Shown in pieces: positions 46,943-56,756 of a stretch of DNA of 64,000 nt (positions within the stretch are counted from its first letter, which is position 1; each line of letters starts with the position of its first letter). The notes beneath the pieces were generated by a model, which ran no database searches, was not told the origin of the DNA, and worked only from the letters and a program-made list of their open reading frames with translations. A program made the translations under genes and the position numbers. This DNA comes from Paenibacillus melissococcoides (GTDB lineage Bacteria > Bacillota > Bacilli > Paenibacillales > Paenibacillaceae): contig CALYLO010000002.1 in NCBI GenBank assembly GCA_944800085.1, forward strand, positions 310,001 to 374,000, written 5' to 3'.

Positions 46943-48385
46943 ATGTCACAGGTTGAGACGTACGGATTGTTCATTAACGGCGAGTGGAAGGTGACGGAGC
47001 AGACCGCACCGCTGTTCGCCCCCTATGATGGGGCATTGCTGGCCCGCATCAGCCAGGCCGGCGAGGCGGAGCTGGAGGAGGCGATCGCCGGGGCGCAGCG
47101 GGCGGCGGCGAAGCTGAGGGCGATGCCCGCCCATGCCCGGGCCGACATTTTGCTCAAGGCGGCCGAGCAGATGAGCGCGCGCAAGGAGGAACTGGCCCGG
47201 CAGTTGGCCCGGGAAGCGGGCAAGCCGATTCGGGCTGCGCGCGCCGAGATGGAGCGGACGATTACGACGTACCGGTTCGCGGCGGAAGAGGCGAAGCGTC
47301 TCTACGGCGAGACGATCCCGATGGATGCGGCGCCGGGCGGAGAGGGCCGGTTCGGCTTCACGCTGCGCGAACCGCTCGGCGTCGTCGCCGCGATTACGCC
47401 GTTCAATTTCCCGGCGAATCTGGTGGCGCATAAGCTCGGCCCGGCCCTGGCCGCCGGCAATGCCGTCGTGCTGAAGCCGGCCTCCCAGACGCCGCTTAGC
47501 GCGCTCGCGAAGGGTGATATTTTCCGCCAGGCTGGCCTGCCCGACGGGGCACTGCAGATTGTGACGGGCAGCGGCCGCGCCATCGGCGACCGTGTCGTCA
47601 CGGACGATCGCGTGCGCAAGATTACGTTCACGGGCAGCGAGGAGGTCGGAGCGCGTCTGAAGGCGAAGGCCGGGCTGCGCAAGACGACGCTGGAGCTTGG
47701 CTCGAATTCGGCGCTCATCGTCGAGCCCGGCATTCCGCTGGAGCCGATCATTCCGCGCTGCGTCGAGGGAGCTTTCGGCTACGCCGGACAAGTCTGCATC
47801 TCCATCCAGCGCATCTATGTGCACGAGTCGATCTGCGAAGAGTTCACCGAGCGGTTCGTGGCGCGAACGAAGCAACTGCGTGCCGGCGATCCGCTGGATG
47901 AGGCGACCGACATCAGCGCCATGATTTCCGAGCGCGAAGCGGAACGCATCGATGCATGGGTGAACGCGGCCGTTGCGCAGGGGGCCGAGATTGCCTGCGG
48001 CGGCCGGCGTGAGGGAGGATACTTCATGCCGACGGTGCTGCTCGGCGTGACGCCGGACATGGACGTCTCCTGCCGCGAGACCTTCGCGCCCGTCGTGTCC
48101 ATTGTCCCTTATGCCTCGCTCGATGAAGCGATTGCGCTGGCGAACCGCTCCGACTTCGGCCTGAACGCCGGCATTTATACGGCGAACCTGGCCGATGCGA
48201 TGCGGGCGGCCCGGCAGCTTGAGGCGGGCGGCATCATCATCAACGACATCCCGACCTTCCGGACCGATCACATGCCGTATGGCGGCGTCAAGAATAGCGG
48301 CTACGGCCGGGAAGGCGTCAAATACGCCATTCAGGACATGACGGAAATGAAATTCGTGTGCGTAAACACCTTTCCGTCGGCATGA
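46943..48385 (+). CDS. NAD(P)-dependent aldehyde dehydrogenase
   Basis: 480 residues from the ATG at 46943 (GAGGG upstream). It has the full-length ALDH superfamily pattern: cofactor motif VVAAITPFNFPANLVAHKLG, ITFTGSEEVGARLK, general base Glu251 in TTLELGSNSALIV, and catalytic Cys285 in GYAGQVCISIQRI. The GQVCISxQR context is typical of the lactaldehyde / sulfo- or phosphonoacetaldehyde / short-chain aldehyde branch. It oxidises an aldehyde to the acid in the cytosol. The neighbours do not define the substrate. Confidence 0.92.
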   Translation: MSQVETYGLFINGEWKVTEQTAPLFAPYDGALLARISQAGEAELEEAIAGAQRAAAKLRAMPAHARADILLKAAEQMSARKEELARQLAREAGKPIRAARAEMERTITTYRFAAEEAKRLYGETIPMDAAPGGEGRFGFTLREPLGVVAAITPFNFPANLVAHKLGPALAAGNAVVLKPASQTPLSALAKGDIFRQAGLPDGALQIVTGSGRAIGDRVVTDDRVRKITFTGSEEVGARLKAKAGLRKTTLELGSNSALIVEPGIPLEPIIPRCVEGAFGYAGQVCISIQRIYVHESICEEFTERFVARTKQLRAGDPLDEATDISAMISEREAERIDAWVNAAVAQGAEIACGGRREGGYFMPTVLLGVTPDMDVSCRETFAPVVSIVPYASLDEAIALANRSDFGLNAGIYTANLADAMRAARQLEAGGIIINDIPTFRTDHMPYGGVKNSGYGREGVKYAIQDMTEMKFVCVNTFPSA

Positions 48386-48649
48386 CGAGAATTGCGGAGG
48401 GGCGGAGCGCGCGGATGCCAGAACCTGAATGGAACACAGTTCAACGGCTTGCGGCAGGCGGAGTGCCCAGACGCCGGAACCTTAAGGCGGATTGCGCAAC
48501 GGCTTGAAGGACAGGGTAGCGCGCGGTGTGGGGTTGCTTTACGGCGGTCGCGTGAACGTTTGCGGTTTGTCACGGATTTGTGAATATCGTGGTCCGGGAC
48601 GGAAATGTATAATGAAGGTATCGACAGGAGTCAGGGGGGGCTTATTCGA

Positions 48650-50290
48650 ATGATGAGACCAATAGTTGACGTTGCAGCCCGTATTGGCGTGCCGGCGGAG
48701 CAGCTTGAGCTCTACGGCAAATACAAGGCGAAGCTGAGCCAGGAAGTATGGGAGGCGAATGCGCACCGGCCCGACGGCAAGCTGATTCTCGTCTCGGCGA
48801 TGAATCCGACGCCAGCGGGAGAAGGAAAGACGCTGACGACGATCGGGCTGACGCAGGGGCTGAACCGCATCGGCCGGAAGGCGGTGGCGGCGCTGCGCGA
48901 GCCGTCGCTCGGGCCGTGCATGGGGATGAAGGGCGGCGCGACCGGCAGCGGCCGCGCCCAGATCGTGCCGGCGGAGGACATCAATCTTCATTTTACCGGA
49001 GATATTCACGCGATTACGTCGGCGCATAATCTGTTGGCGGCCATGATCGACAACCATCTGTATCAGGGCAATGCGCTCGGCATCCAGCCGGAACGCATCC
49101 TCTGGAAGCGGGCCGTCGATATGAACGACCGCGCGCTGCGGCATATCGTCGTCGGGCTGGGCGACGGCAACGGCGCCGTGCGGGAAGACGGCTTCATGAT
49201 TACGACGGCTTCGGAGATTATGGCCGTGCTCTGCCTGTCCGAGGATATGGACGACATGCGGACGAGACTCGGCCGGATGGTGGTCGCCTATACCTACGAA
49301 GGCGAGCCGGTAACCGCGTCGCAGCTCCAAGCCGTCGAGGCGATGTGCGTCCTGCTGAAGGACGCCATCTATCCGAACCTGGTCCAGACGGTGGAAGGGG
49401 ATCCGGTATTGGTGCATGGCGGACCGTTCGCGAATATCGCGCACGGCTGCAGCAGCGTGCGGGCGACGCGCTATGCGCTGAAGCTGGCCGACTATGTTGT
49501 GACCGAGGCCGGCTTCGGCGCCGATCTGGGCGCGGAGAAATTCATGGACATCAAATGCCGCCAAAGCGGGCTGAAGCCGTCGGTAGTCGTCTTGGTCGCG
49601 ACTGTGCGCGCCCTGAAGTATAACGGCGGCTTGGCGAAGGATCAGCTGGAGCAGGAATCGCCGGAGGCGCTCGCCGCCGGTTTTGCCAATCTCCGCCGTC
49701 ACGTGGAGAATATGCGGAGCTTCGGCGTGCCGGTGGTCGTCGCGGTGAACCGGTTCGCGGCCGATACGGAGCAGGAGCTGGAGGCCGTTCAGCGGATGTG
49801 CCGCGAGATCGGGGCAGAGGCGATTCTTTCCGAAGCGTGGGCGAAGGGCGGAGAAGGCGGCGCGGCGTTGGCGGAAGCCGTCGTGCGGCTGGCCGACGCG
49901 CAGGAAGAGGGCCGGTTCCGGCTGCTGTACGCGGATGACCTCCCGATCGAGGAGAAAATCGAGGCGATCGTCACCCGCATTTACCGCGGAGCCGAGGTAG
50001 CCTACAGCGCGGCCGCCAAGCGGGCGCTGCGCGAGCTCAAGCGGTTCGATACGGCGAAGCTCCCGGTATGCATGGCGAAAACGCCGTATTCGTTCAGCGA
50101 TCGGCCGGGACTGCTCGGCGCGCCGGAAGGGTTCACGCTCGAGGTGCGCGATATTCGCTGGTCCGCGGGTGCAGGCTTCCTGGTCGTGCATACCGGCCAG
50201 GTGCTGACGATGCCGGGGCTGCCGAAGCATCCGGCGGCGGAACGGATTCGCCTCGATGAGGAGCAGGGCGTCGTCGGCCTGAGCGGATAA
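48650..50290 (+). CDS. fhs: Formate-tetrahydrofolate ligase
   Basis: 546 residues from the ATG at 48650, with AGGGGGG upstream (a second ATG follows at once). The P-loop is in [80 protein letters not shown] and the C-terminal [20 protein letters not shown] are all family signatures. It makes 10-formyl-tetrahydrofolate from formate, ATP and tetrahydrofolate. It is followed closely by a thiamine-binding protein gene. Confidence 0.97.
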   Translation: MMRPIVDVAARIGVPAEQLELYGKYKAKLSQEVWEANAHRPDGKLILVSAMNPTPAGEGKTLTTIGLTQGLNRIGRKAVAALREPSLGPCMGMKGGATGSGRAQIVPAEDINLHFTGDIHAITSAHNLLAAMIDNHLYQGNALGIQPERILWKRAVDMNDRALRHIVVGLGDGNGAVREDGFMITTASEIMAVLCLSEDMDDMRTRLGRMVVAYTYEGEPVTASQLQAVEAMCVLLKDAIYPNLVQTVEGDPVLVHGGPFANIAHGCSSVRATRYALKLADYVVTEAGFGADLGAEKFMDIKCRQSGLKPSVVVLVATVRALKYNGGLAKDQLEQESPEALAAGFANLRRHVENMRSFGVPVVVAVNRFAADTEQELEAVQRMCREIGAEAILSEAWAKGGEGGAALAEAVVRLADAQEEGRFRLLYADDLPIEEKIEAIVTRIYRGAEVAYSAAAKRALRELKRFDTAKLPVCMAKTPYSFSDRPGLLGAPEGFTLEVRDIRWSAGAGFLVVHTGQVLTMPGLPKHPAAERIRLDEEQGVVGLSG

Positions 50291-50359
50291 TGTATTGACG
50301 GAGTCATGAGAACGGATATAAGGACCTCAAGGATAGCGTGACGAAGGGAGGATGGCGCC

Positions 50360-50665
50360 ATGGCGCTGGCAGAGATTACGGTCATTCCTATCGGAACGGA
50401 GTCGACGAGCTTGAGCTCGTACGTCGCCGATATGCAGCGTGCGATCGAGCAGATTGACGGCATCGTCTATGAGCTGACGGCGATGGGGACGATTATTGAA
50501 GGGCCGCTGGATCGAGTGTTCGAGGCGATCCGCGCGCTGCATGAGAGCCCGTTCCAGAGCGGGGCTTCCCGGGTATCGACCGTCGTGAAAATCGACGATC
50601 GCCGCGACAAGGCCGGATCGATTGGGCAGAAGCTGGCTTCCGTGCGGGAAAAGCTGAAGCATTAA
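50360..50665 (+). CDS. MTH1187-family thiamine-binding protein (YqgV-like)
   Basis: 101 residues with GGGAGG upstream. It is a small ferredoxin-like fold protein with EITVIPIGTESTSLSSYVAD at the start and YELTAMGTIIEGPLDRVFEA, then IRALHESPFQSGASRVSTVV. This family binds thiamine or a pyrimidine precursor, and members usually sit near transporter or vitamin genes. It lies 69 bases after fhs and ends at a strong terminator. Confidence 0.9.
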   Translation: MALAEITVIPIGTESTSLSSYVADMQRAIEQIDGIVYELTAMGTIIEGPLDRVFEAIRALHESPFQSGASRVSTVVKIDDRRDKAGSIGQKLASVREKLKH

Positions 50666-50711
50666 AAAAGCATCCATAATGTCTCGCTTGCTGCCGCAGC
50701 GGCAAGACAAC

Positions 50712-50754
50712 AATCGCCTCCCCTGCCTGAACGGCCGAAGGGAGGCGATTTTGC
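50712..50754. terminator. Bidirectional terminator
   Basis: AATCGCCTCCC (50712-50722) and GGGAGGCGATT (50740-50750) form a perfect 11-base stem followed by TTTG. It serves the thiamine-binding gene (+) and the phosphodiesterase gene (-) that converge here. Confidence 0.85.
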
Positions 50755-50755
50755 G

Positions 50756-52576
50756 TTATGGCAGCGACTCCAGATCAAGCAAAAAGACCGGTTCCCCGCC
50801 AAGATCCGTGACGGCTTCTCTCGCTTCCTTCGGGATGTCGGTAATAATGCCGTCGACCCCGAGCGAATAGAAATGGGCTGCCCGTTCCGGGACGTTAATC
50901 GTCCATACATAGAGCGGTTTGCCGATCAGCTTGGCGGAGGCGACCAGGCGGGCGGTGACGAACGCCTCCTCCACGACGAAGAAATCGGCGTCGAACCGGT
51001 TCAGCGGCGCGAAGGTGGCGTAAATAATGTAGCCGACCTTCAACTCGGGAGCCTTTTCCTTCACCTCTTGAAGCAGATCATATTCGAGGCTGGACACGAC
51101 AACCTCATTCTCGGCCTGGTGCCGCCGGATCGTGTCGATGAAGCTGGAGACATAGTCCGGCGTCTCATAGCCATGCGTCTTCAGCTCAAGGTTGAGGCGG
51201 ATGCGGCCCTTCATCGCATCCAGCACTTCATCCAGCGAAGGCACGCGTCCGGCATAACCGTTTTGGAAAAGCGGAATGTCCTGCAGCTCGGCCAGGGTCA
51301 GATCATAGACGTTGACATTGCGCCGCGCGAGGCGCCTCAGATTATGGTCGTGAATGACGGCCAGCTTCCGATCCTTTGTCTGCAAAATATCGAGCTCAAT
51401 GTAATCGGCCCCGGCCTCGATCGCCCCTTCGAACGCCTCCATCGTATTTTCGACACCGGTATTTACATTCCCACGATGAGCGAAAATGACGAACTCATCC
51501 TTCGCCTCGCCCCAGTCGGTCAGCAGCGCCGTGACGCCCCAGCCGACCGCAATGAGCATCAGCAGGCCGAACAGGGCTAGCTTCGGGCGATGCTGTGAAG
51601 CGAAGAGGCGTCTTTCCGCCCGTGTCTGACCCCTGGTGATATCCAGCTCGCCCGAATGCAGAGGGATGTGCTTCTTGCCGGCATAGCGGACATAGAGCCG
51701 CGTGACGACCGTGATGAACAGGGGCGTCATGACGAGGGTCATCACGTAGATGCCGAAGCTGATGACGAACCCGACCGTGACGATGGCCGGCTCGGGCAGA
51801 CTCTCCGGAAGGACGGCAATCGCTGCGGCAATAAGGGCGATGAAGACGGCGACAATCAGGGCGAACACGAGCACCCACTCGCCGACGGCCCTCAGAATCG
51901 ACCACTTGCTCTTCCAGAACAGGCGGGCGCTCTTGGCGAAGGCGCGCCAGAACCGGTTCGACTCCTCCAACACAAGAATGGGCAGCGCATAGATGCAGAG
52001 CAGGTTCAGAATGGCGACGATTGTGAAGAACAGGACAAACGCCGCCGTTCCGGTGCCGGTCTTCATCAACTCACCCGTAATGAAGTTCGGAATCGTAACG
52101 TTCGGCAGCAAAGAGGAACCGAAGCCCGTATTCAGCAACGGGAACAGCAGCAGCAGATACAGCGTCAACCCGAATACCCCGATGCGCCACAGCCCGGGCA
52201 GGCGGGACAAGGCCTTGAGCACGACGGGGCGCAGCCGGACCGTTTTTCCTTGCATCCCGTAATAAGCGATATAAATAAGAACGGCGAATTCGGTATAAAT
52301 CAGCATCACTGCCACCGGAGCGAGCAGGACGAGACTGAGCAATCCGTACCGGCTCAAGACGAAGCGCAGCAGATCGTGATTAGCGGCGGCCCCGAAGCCG
52401 CCGATCTCCAATATTTTGTTGAAGATGATCGACAGGAACGGGATAAATAACCCGATTGTCATGAGCTTGTAGAACAGCTCAAAAAGAAGAAAGGGCCGGT
52501 AGGCGTATTTCCAGACCTGCAGCACCCCGCGAATCATTTGAAACGGACGCCGCGTCCGTAGGTTCATGGTGTTCAT
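50756..52576 (-). CDS. Membrane glycerophosphodiester phosphodiesterase
   Basis: 606 residues from the ATG at 52576 (AAAGGAAAC upstream); an in-frame ATG at 52645 has a weaker site. The N-terminal ~330 residues have about eight membrane helices (GPDPase_memb domain, e.g. PFLLFELFYKLMTIGLFIPF). The C-terminal GDPD barrel begins VIFAHRGNVNTGVENTMEAF, with EAGADYIELDILQTKDRKLA and VIHDHNLRR giving the metal ligands and catalytic His pair. It hydrolyses glycerophosphodiesters, probably lipid or teichoic acid fragments, at the membrane. A TATAAT box near 52660 fits its promoter. Confidence 0.93.
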   Translation of the reverse strand: MNTMNLRTRRPFQMIRGVLQVWKYAYRPFLLFELFYKLMTIGLFIPFLSIIFNKILEIGGFGAAANHDLLRFVLSRYGLLSLVLLAPVAVMLIYTEFAVLIYIAYYGMQGKTVRLRPVVLKALSRLPGLWRIGVFGLTLYLLLLFPLLNTGFGSSLLPNVTIPNFITGELMKTGTGTAAFVLFFTIVAILNLLCIYALPILVLEESNRFWRAFAKSARLFWKSKWSILRAVGEWVLVFALIVAVFIALIAAAIAVLPESLPEPAIVTVGFVISFGIYVMTLVMTPLFITVVTRLYVRYAGKKHIPLHSGELDITRGQTRAERRLFASQHRPKLALFGLLMLIAVGWGVTALLTDWGEAKDEFVIFAHRGNVNTGVENTMEAFEGAIEAGADYIELDILQTKDRKLAVIHDHNLRRLARRNVNVYDLTLAELQDIPLFQNGYAGRVPSLDEVLDAMKGRIRLNLELKTHGYETPDYVSSFIDTIRRHQAENEVVVSSLEYDLLQEVKEKAPELKVGYIIYATFAPLNRFDADFFVVEEAFVTARLVASAKLIGKPLYVWTINVPERAAHFYSLGVDGIITDIPKEAREAVTDLGGEPVFLLDLESLP

Positions 52577-52840
52577 GATGAATACGTTTCCTTTAGATGA
52601 GAATGTACCGCTATTCGACGCTGCCTGAGACGCGTCATCCTTCATGCGCTATAACCTATTATAAGGAAAATAGCGCCCGTGAGCCAAATGAAGCGAAAAA
52701 ATGAAAAATTGGAGAGTTGAATCCGGGCTAATGGATGGAAGCTTTGGTCGCAGGAGCATAACCGGAATGCAGCAAAAAAGCTACCCTGCGGCAGATAGAT
52801 TCTGCAGCAAGATAGCTCTTTCGTGCGCTGGTTCGCTCGA

Positions 52841-54106
52841 TTACACCCAGCCGCGAGCGCGCATAGCTTCAGTAACGCGTTGAAGCGAGATCATGTATGC
52901 GGCCGTACGCAGGTCCGTATTGTACTCATTCGCCATATCGCGCACCGCTTCGTACGACTTGACCATATTTGTCTGCAGCTTGTCGAGGACTTCTTCTTCG
53001 CTCCAGTAGTAGTTCATCAAGTTCTGTACCCATTCGAAGTAGGATACGGTTACGCCGCCGGCATTCGCCAAAATATCGGGAATGACGATACAGCCTTTTT
53101 GATTCAGGATAGCGTCCGCCTCCGGCGTCGTCGGGCCGTTCGCCGCTTCCGCTACGATGCGGGCTTTGATGCGAGGGGCATTTTCCTTCGTGATGACATT
53201 TTCCAATGCTGCCGGAATGAGGATATCGACGTCCAGCTCAAGCAGTGTTTCGTTCGAGATGTGGAAATCGTGGCCGTATTCCAGAATCGTCGCTTCGTCC
53301 TTCAACTGTTCGACGCGGTCGAGATCGAGTCCGTTCGGATCGTAGATTCCGCCGCGGGAGTCGCTTACGGCTACGATGGTCGCGCCGAGGTCGGTCAGCA
53401 GGCGAGCCGCAATGCGTCCGGCGTTGCCGAAGCCTTGAATCGCTACCGTCGCCTTCTCCATCGGCCGGCCGATGTCCTGAAGCGCCGATTGAATCGTATA
53501 TACGCAGCCTTGGGCCGTCGCTGCATTCCGTCCTTGGGAGCCCCCGATAATAATCGGTTTGCCTGTAATGACGCCCGGCGTATAATGTCCGCGCAGCTTG
53601 CTGTAGGTATCCATCATCCAGCCCATAATCTGCGGTGTCGTGTATACGTCTGGAGCCGGAATGTCCCGTTCAGGTCCTACAATATCCGAGATGGCTTCCA
53701 TGAAAGCGCGGCTGACCCGTTCAATTTCCCCTTTGCTCATTTGGCGAGGGTCGCAAATGACGCCGCCCTTGCCCCCGCCGTAAGGCAGGCCAACGACGCC
53801 GCATTTGAACGTCATCCACATCGATAATGCTTTGACCTCGTCCAGTGTCACGTCCGGATGGAATCGGATGCCGCCTTTTGTTGGTCCGATAGCATCGTTG
53901 TGCTGGGAACGATACCCGTCAAAAATCCGTACCGTACCATCGTCCATCCGTACAGGGAAGCTCACCGATAATACCCGTTTCGGTTTTTTCAACAGTTCAG
54001 TAACATGTTCGGGTAACTGTAATTTTGCCGCAGCCGCATCGATTTGCTTTTGTACGATTTCGTACGGGTTTAGCACTTCTGCTTGTTCACGTTGTAACAT
54101 TTCCAA
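52841..54106 (-). CDS. gudB: NAD-specific glutamate dehydrogenase (GudB/RocG type)
   Basis: 421 residues from the TTG at 54106, or the ATG at 54100. Substrate-domain motifs are RSQHNDAIGPTKGGIRFHPD and the catalytic-Lys region FKCGVVGLPYGGGKGGVICD. The NAD-binding motif is VAIQGFGNAGRIAARLLTDL and the C-terminal PDILANAGGVTVSYFEWVQN is also present. It interconverts glutamate and 2-oxoglutarate. The length matches Bacillus GudB/RocG, but which of the two roles applies is not settled by sequence. Two TATAAT-like boxes lie upstream within 54120-54165. Confidence 0.93.
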   Translation of the reverse strand: MEMLQREQAEVLNPYEIVQKQIDAAAAKLQLPEHVTELLKKPKRVLSVSFPVRMDDGTVRIFDGYRSQHNDAIGPTKGGIRFHPDVTLDEVKALSMWMTFKCGVVGLPYGGGKGGVICDPRQMSKGEIERVSRAFMEAISDIVGPERDIPAPDVYTTPQIMGWMMDTYSKLRGHYTPGVITGKPIIIGGSQGRNAATAQGCVYTIQSALQDIGRPMEKATVAIQGFGNAGRIAARLLTDLGATIVAVSDSRGGIYDPNGLDLDRVEQLKDEATILEYGHDFHISNETLLELDVDILIPAALENVITKENAPRIKARIVAEAANGPTTPEADAILNQKGCIVIPDILANAGGVTVSYFEWVQNLMNYYWSEEEVLDKLQTNMVKSYEAVRDMANEYNTDLRTAAYMISLQRVTEAMRARGWV

Positions 54107-55130
54107 GGCTCATCACCCATCCTTTCAAGCATTATAGGAACACTTTTCAAACATTATACTGAGAATGTGCGGATTTTGAAATAGCAAACATCGTGAAGTT
54201 CATAAAATAGTTAAAGATTATATGACGTTTAGTGTAAATTTTCATGACATTAATTTATTCTTTTATGGCTATAAAACCTGTTAATAGAAAGTATTTGTCA
54301 ATTATACGCACTTTTTTCGTCTTCGTGCTGTGGACATTCGGGCGATGGCAGAAGTAAGGAAGGGAAAGCTGACGTGGCATAATCCTAATGACAGCACGCG
54401 TTCTCGTTTTTTGAACTTTGTCTCCCTCAGGAGGACGTTCGTGTTTTTATGAAAACGGACGAGGGACCTCTTTTCATCCGGCGAATCGGCATAACGGAAT
54501 GCGGAGTGCTGTTCTTCTTTCTAAAATGTGCCCTATTATAATGGAAATGTTTTTTTTATTGTGGTGATTATTTTTTGTTATTCCGCGCCCGAATTATACA
54601 TCGCTTCCTTCGTACAGGCAGTGAATTCACATTATCACTCCTTTAATTTAGACCTGGCACAATGCACCTCATAAACTCCTTTGCTTACTCTGACGCAGTA
54701 AACTGGCTTGAAAATAGAGTATGCACGATGCGCAAGATTCGATGCCATCCAAGCTGTAGAGGAGGAAGCAGGATCCATGTTGCTCCTGTACAAAAATTGA
54801 GGTCGTATATGCCAGGAACGCATGTGTAAAGTAGAATCGCGCTCGGTCTCGCCTTCATCCCGCACTTGGGGGCCGCTCCCGCGTATCGTACGGAGACGCC
54901 GATTGTTCCCGAATTCGTACATTTTGTGGATCCTTCTGTATGGACAGACGGGGAGGCAGGATATATGATGATTGCCAAGGACAGAACGGGCGGGTATGCG
55001 GTGAGAAACAAGGTGAATCCGTGCCACGTCCCGGGATGGCTGCCAATGGTTACTGGACCAAGGGCTATCGGGGGTTCCATGATGCGATGCATCCGTGGAA
55101 CAGGGTCATACCAATCGATGGAGGGATTCG
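54107..55130. other. Long intergenic region with a coding-like remnant
   Basis: 54107-54300 is the AT-rich promoter of the glutamate dehydrogenase. A GTCCCTC/GAGGGAC hairpin lies at about 54421-54470. From about 54840 on, plus-strand frames show a plausible secreted-protein remnant (AFIPHLGAAPAYRTETPIVP; VDPSVWTDGEAGYMMIAKDR; in another frame GYWTKGYRGFHDAMHPWNRV) broken by at least one frameshift. The family was not recognised. Confidence 0.35.
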
Positions 55131-55784
55131 ATGAACAGCTCAGTACCGAAGCGAACGATTCAAGACGGAGATGTAGTTCTTTTTCAAGGCGACAGCATCA
55201 CGGATGCGGGCCGTCAGCGGGAACTGTCCTCCCATCTGGGCACAGGCTATGCCTTCATGGCGGCTGGCCTGTTCCAGAGCATGTACCCGCAGCTCGATGT
55301 CACTTTCCTGAACCGGGGCATCAGCGGGGACCGGGTTCGCGATCTGCAGGGGCGCTGGGAGGAAGACTGCTTGAAGCTCAAGCCGGCTTGGGTCAGCATT
55401 TACATCGGGATTAACGATTGCTGGCGGCGCTATGACCGTCAGGAGGAGACGACGGCCGAGCAATTCGAGTCAGGGTACCGCGATATTATTGAACGGACCT
55501 TGAAGGAGCTGGAAGCGCAGCTCGTGCTCGTCGAGCCGTTCGTACTGCCGGTGCCGGCCGATCGGACGCAATGGCGGGAGGATCTGGATCCGAAAATCCA
55601 TATTGTGCGCCGGCTTGCCCGGGAATACGGCGCTTACTATGTGCCGCTGGACGGTCTGTTCGCGCAGGCGGCCGCGCGCCGCGAACCGCAATTCTGGGCT
55701 CCGGACGGCGTGCATCCGACGCCCGCTGGCCACGCGCTGATCGCGAAGGCTTGGCTGGAAGCGGTAGGCGCTCCGGCAAGATAA
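55131..55784 (+). CDS. SGNH/GDSL-family hydrolase
   Basis: 217 residues from the ATG at 55131 (GGAGGG upstream). The four SGNH blocks are visible: LFQGDSITDAGR (Ser), NRGISGDRV (Gly), IGINDCWRRY (Asn) and DGVHPTPAGHALIA (Asp/His). There is no signal peptide, so it is a cytosolic esterase or carbohydrate deacetylase. It is a single-gene unit closed by a terminator at 55812. Confidence 0.92.
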   Translation: MNSSVPKRTIQDGDVVLFQGDSITDAGRQRELSSHLGTGYAFMAAGLFQSMYPQLDVTFLNRGISGDRVRDLQGRWEEDCLKLKPAWVSIYIGINDCWRRYDRQEETTAEQFESGYRDIIERTLKELEAQLVLVEPFVLPVPADRTQWREDLDPKIHIVRRLAREYGAYYVPLDGLFAQAAARREPQFWAPDGVHPTPAGHALIAKAWLEAVGAPAR

Positions 55785-55811
55785 GACATTACTTGAAGTA
55801 CCTGCATCGCC

Positions 55812-55847
55812 ATCCTGTGCCGCCTTTGCGTGACGCAGGATTTTTTT
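55812..55847 (+). terminator. Terminator of the SGNH hydrolase gene
   Basis: ATCCTGTG and CGCAGGAT form a stem followed by TTTTTTTG. Confidence 0.85.
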
Positions 55848-56054
55848 GTATCCAGATCATAAAAAAGCCAACGGATTGGTTAATGGTATGGCTCTGCCTA
55901 AGGCGGCCCAGCGTGCGCTGAGGTGGGGAGCACTTTTCCTATGGTGCGGGGAGCGGGTGGGCTTGTGCCAAATGCCGGGTATAGTTGAATTCACTCCTGT
56001 GATGTTGTTATGCTAAAGCCGAAAGGTTGACGAATATTGCGAGGAGGTTCGAAC

Positions 56055-56756
56055 GTGACCCGCATTTTAATTGTGGATGACGATAAGGAAATTGCCGATT
56101 TAATCGAAATATATTTAAGGAACGAAGGCTACCAACTGTTCAAGACGCATGACGGGGTTGAAGCTTTGTCGGTGCTGGAACGGGATCCGGTGGACCTGGT
56201 CATTCTGGATATCATGATGCCGAAGCTGGACGGGATGTCCGTCTGTCTGAAGATACGGGAAAAGCAGGCGACACCGGTCCTCATGCTGAGCGCCAAGGCA
56301 GAGGACATGGACAAAATTATGGGGCTGATGACCGGCGCGGATGATTATATGGTGAAGCCGTTCAATCCGTTGGAGCTGGTGGCACGCGTCAAGTCGCTTC
56401 TTCGCCGCACGTATCAGTTGAACGCTCATATCCAGGCCGGCTCCGAGCCTGCCGGAGTCATTCGTATCCAGGATCTTGAGATTAACAAGGCGACGCATAC
56501 CGTTCGGGTGAACGGGCAGCCGATCCATTTGACCTCGATGGAATTCGAAATCCTCTATGTGATGGCCAGCCATCCGGGGAGAGTCTACAGCGCCGAAGAG
56601 TTGTACGAACGGGTGTGGCAGGAGAGCTTCAACGGCTCCCACAATACAGTAGCGGTTCATATCAGCAAGCTGCGGGATAAGCTGGAGGCCCATGGCGACA
56701 AATATATTCAGACCGTATGGGGAGTAGGGTATAAGATTGAACAAGCATTGGGCTAA
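56055..56756 (+). CDS. OmpR/VanR-family response regulator
   Basis: 233 residues from the GTG at 56055 (GAGGAGG upstream). The receiver has Asp8/9/10 (LIVDDD), phospho-acceptor Asp52 (VILDIMMP) and the Lys in DDYMVKPFNPLELVARV. A C-terminal winged helix follows (VRVNGQPIHLTSMEFEILYV, then SAEELYERVWQESFNGSHNT, VAVHISKLRDKL). It is closest to VanR-type regulators of cell-wall stress. The kinase gene overlaps its 3' end by 20 bases. Confidence 0.93.
   Translation: MTRILIVDDDKEIADLIEIYLRNEGYQLFKTHDGVEALSVLERDPVDLVILDIMMPKLDGMSVCLKIREKQATPVLMLSAKAEDMDKIMGLMTGADDYMVKPFNPLELVARVKSLLRRTYQLNAHIQAGSEPAGVIRIQDLEINKATHTVRVNGQPIHLTSMEFEILYVMASHPGRVYSAEELYERVWQESFNGSHNTVAVHISKLRDKLEAHGDKYIQTVWGVGYKIEQALG

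Noticed and set aside
48539..50230. Long minus-strand frame opposite fhs
   Set aside because: Shadow of a definite fhs gene; no family resemblance.
51656..52450. Plus-strand open frame rich in Asp/Gln/Arg opposite the phosphodiesterase gene
   Set aside because: Mirror of membrane-helix codons on the other strand; no start signal.
56041..56060. tRNA-like GGTTCGAA sequence
   Set aside because: It is part of the ribosome-site region of the response regulator; no cloverleaf can be formed.
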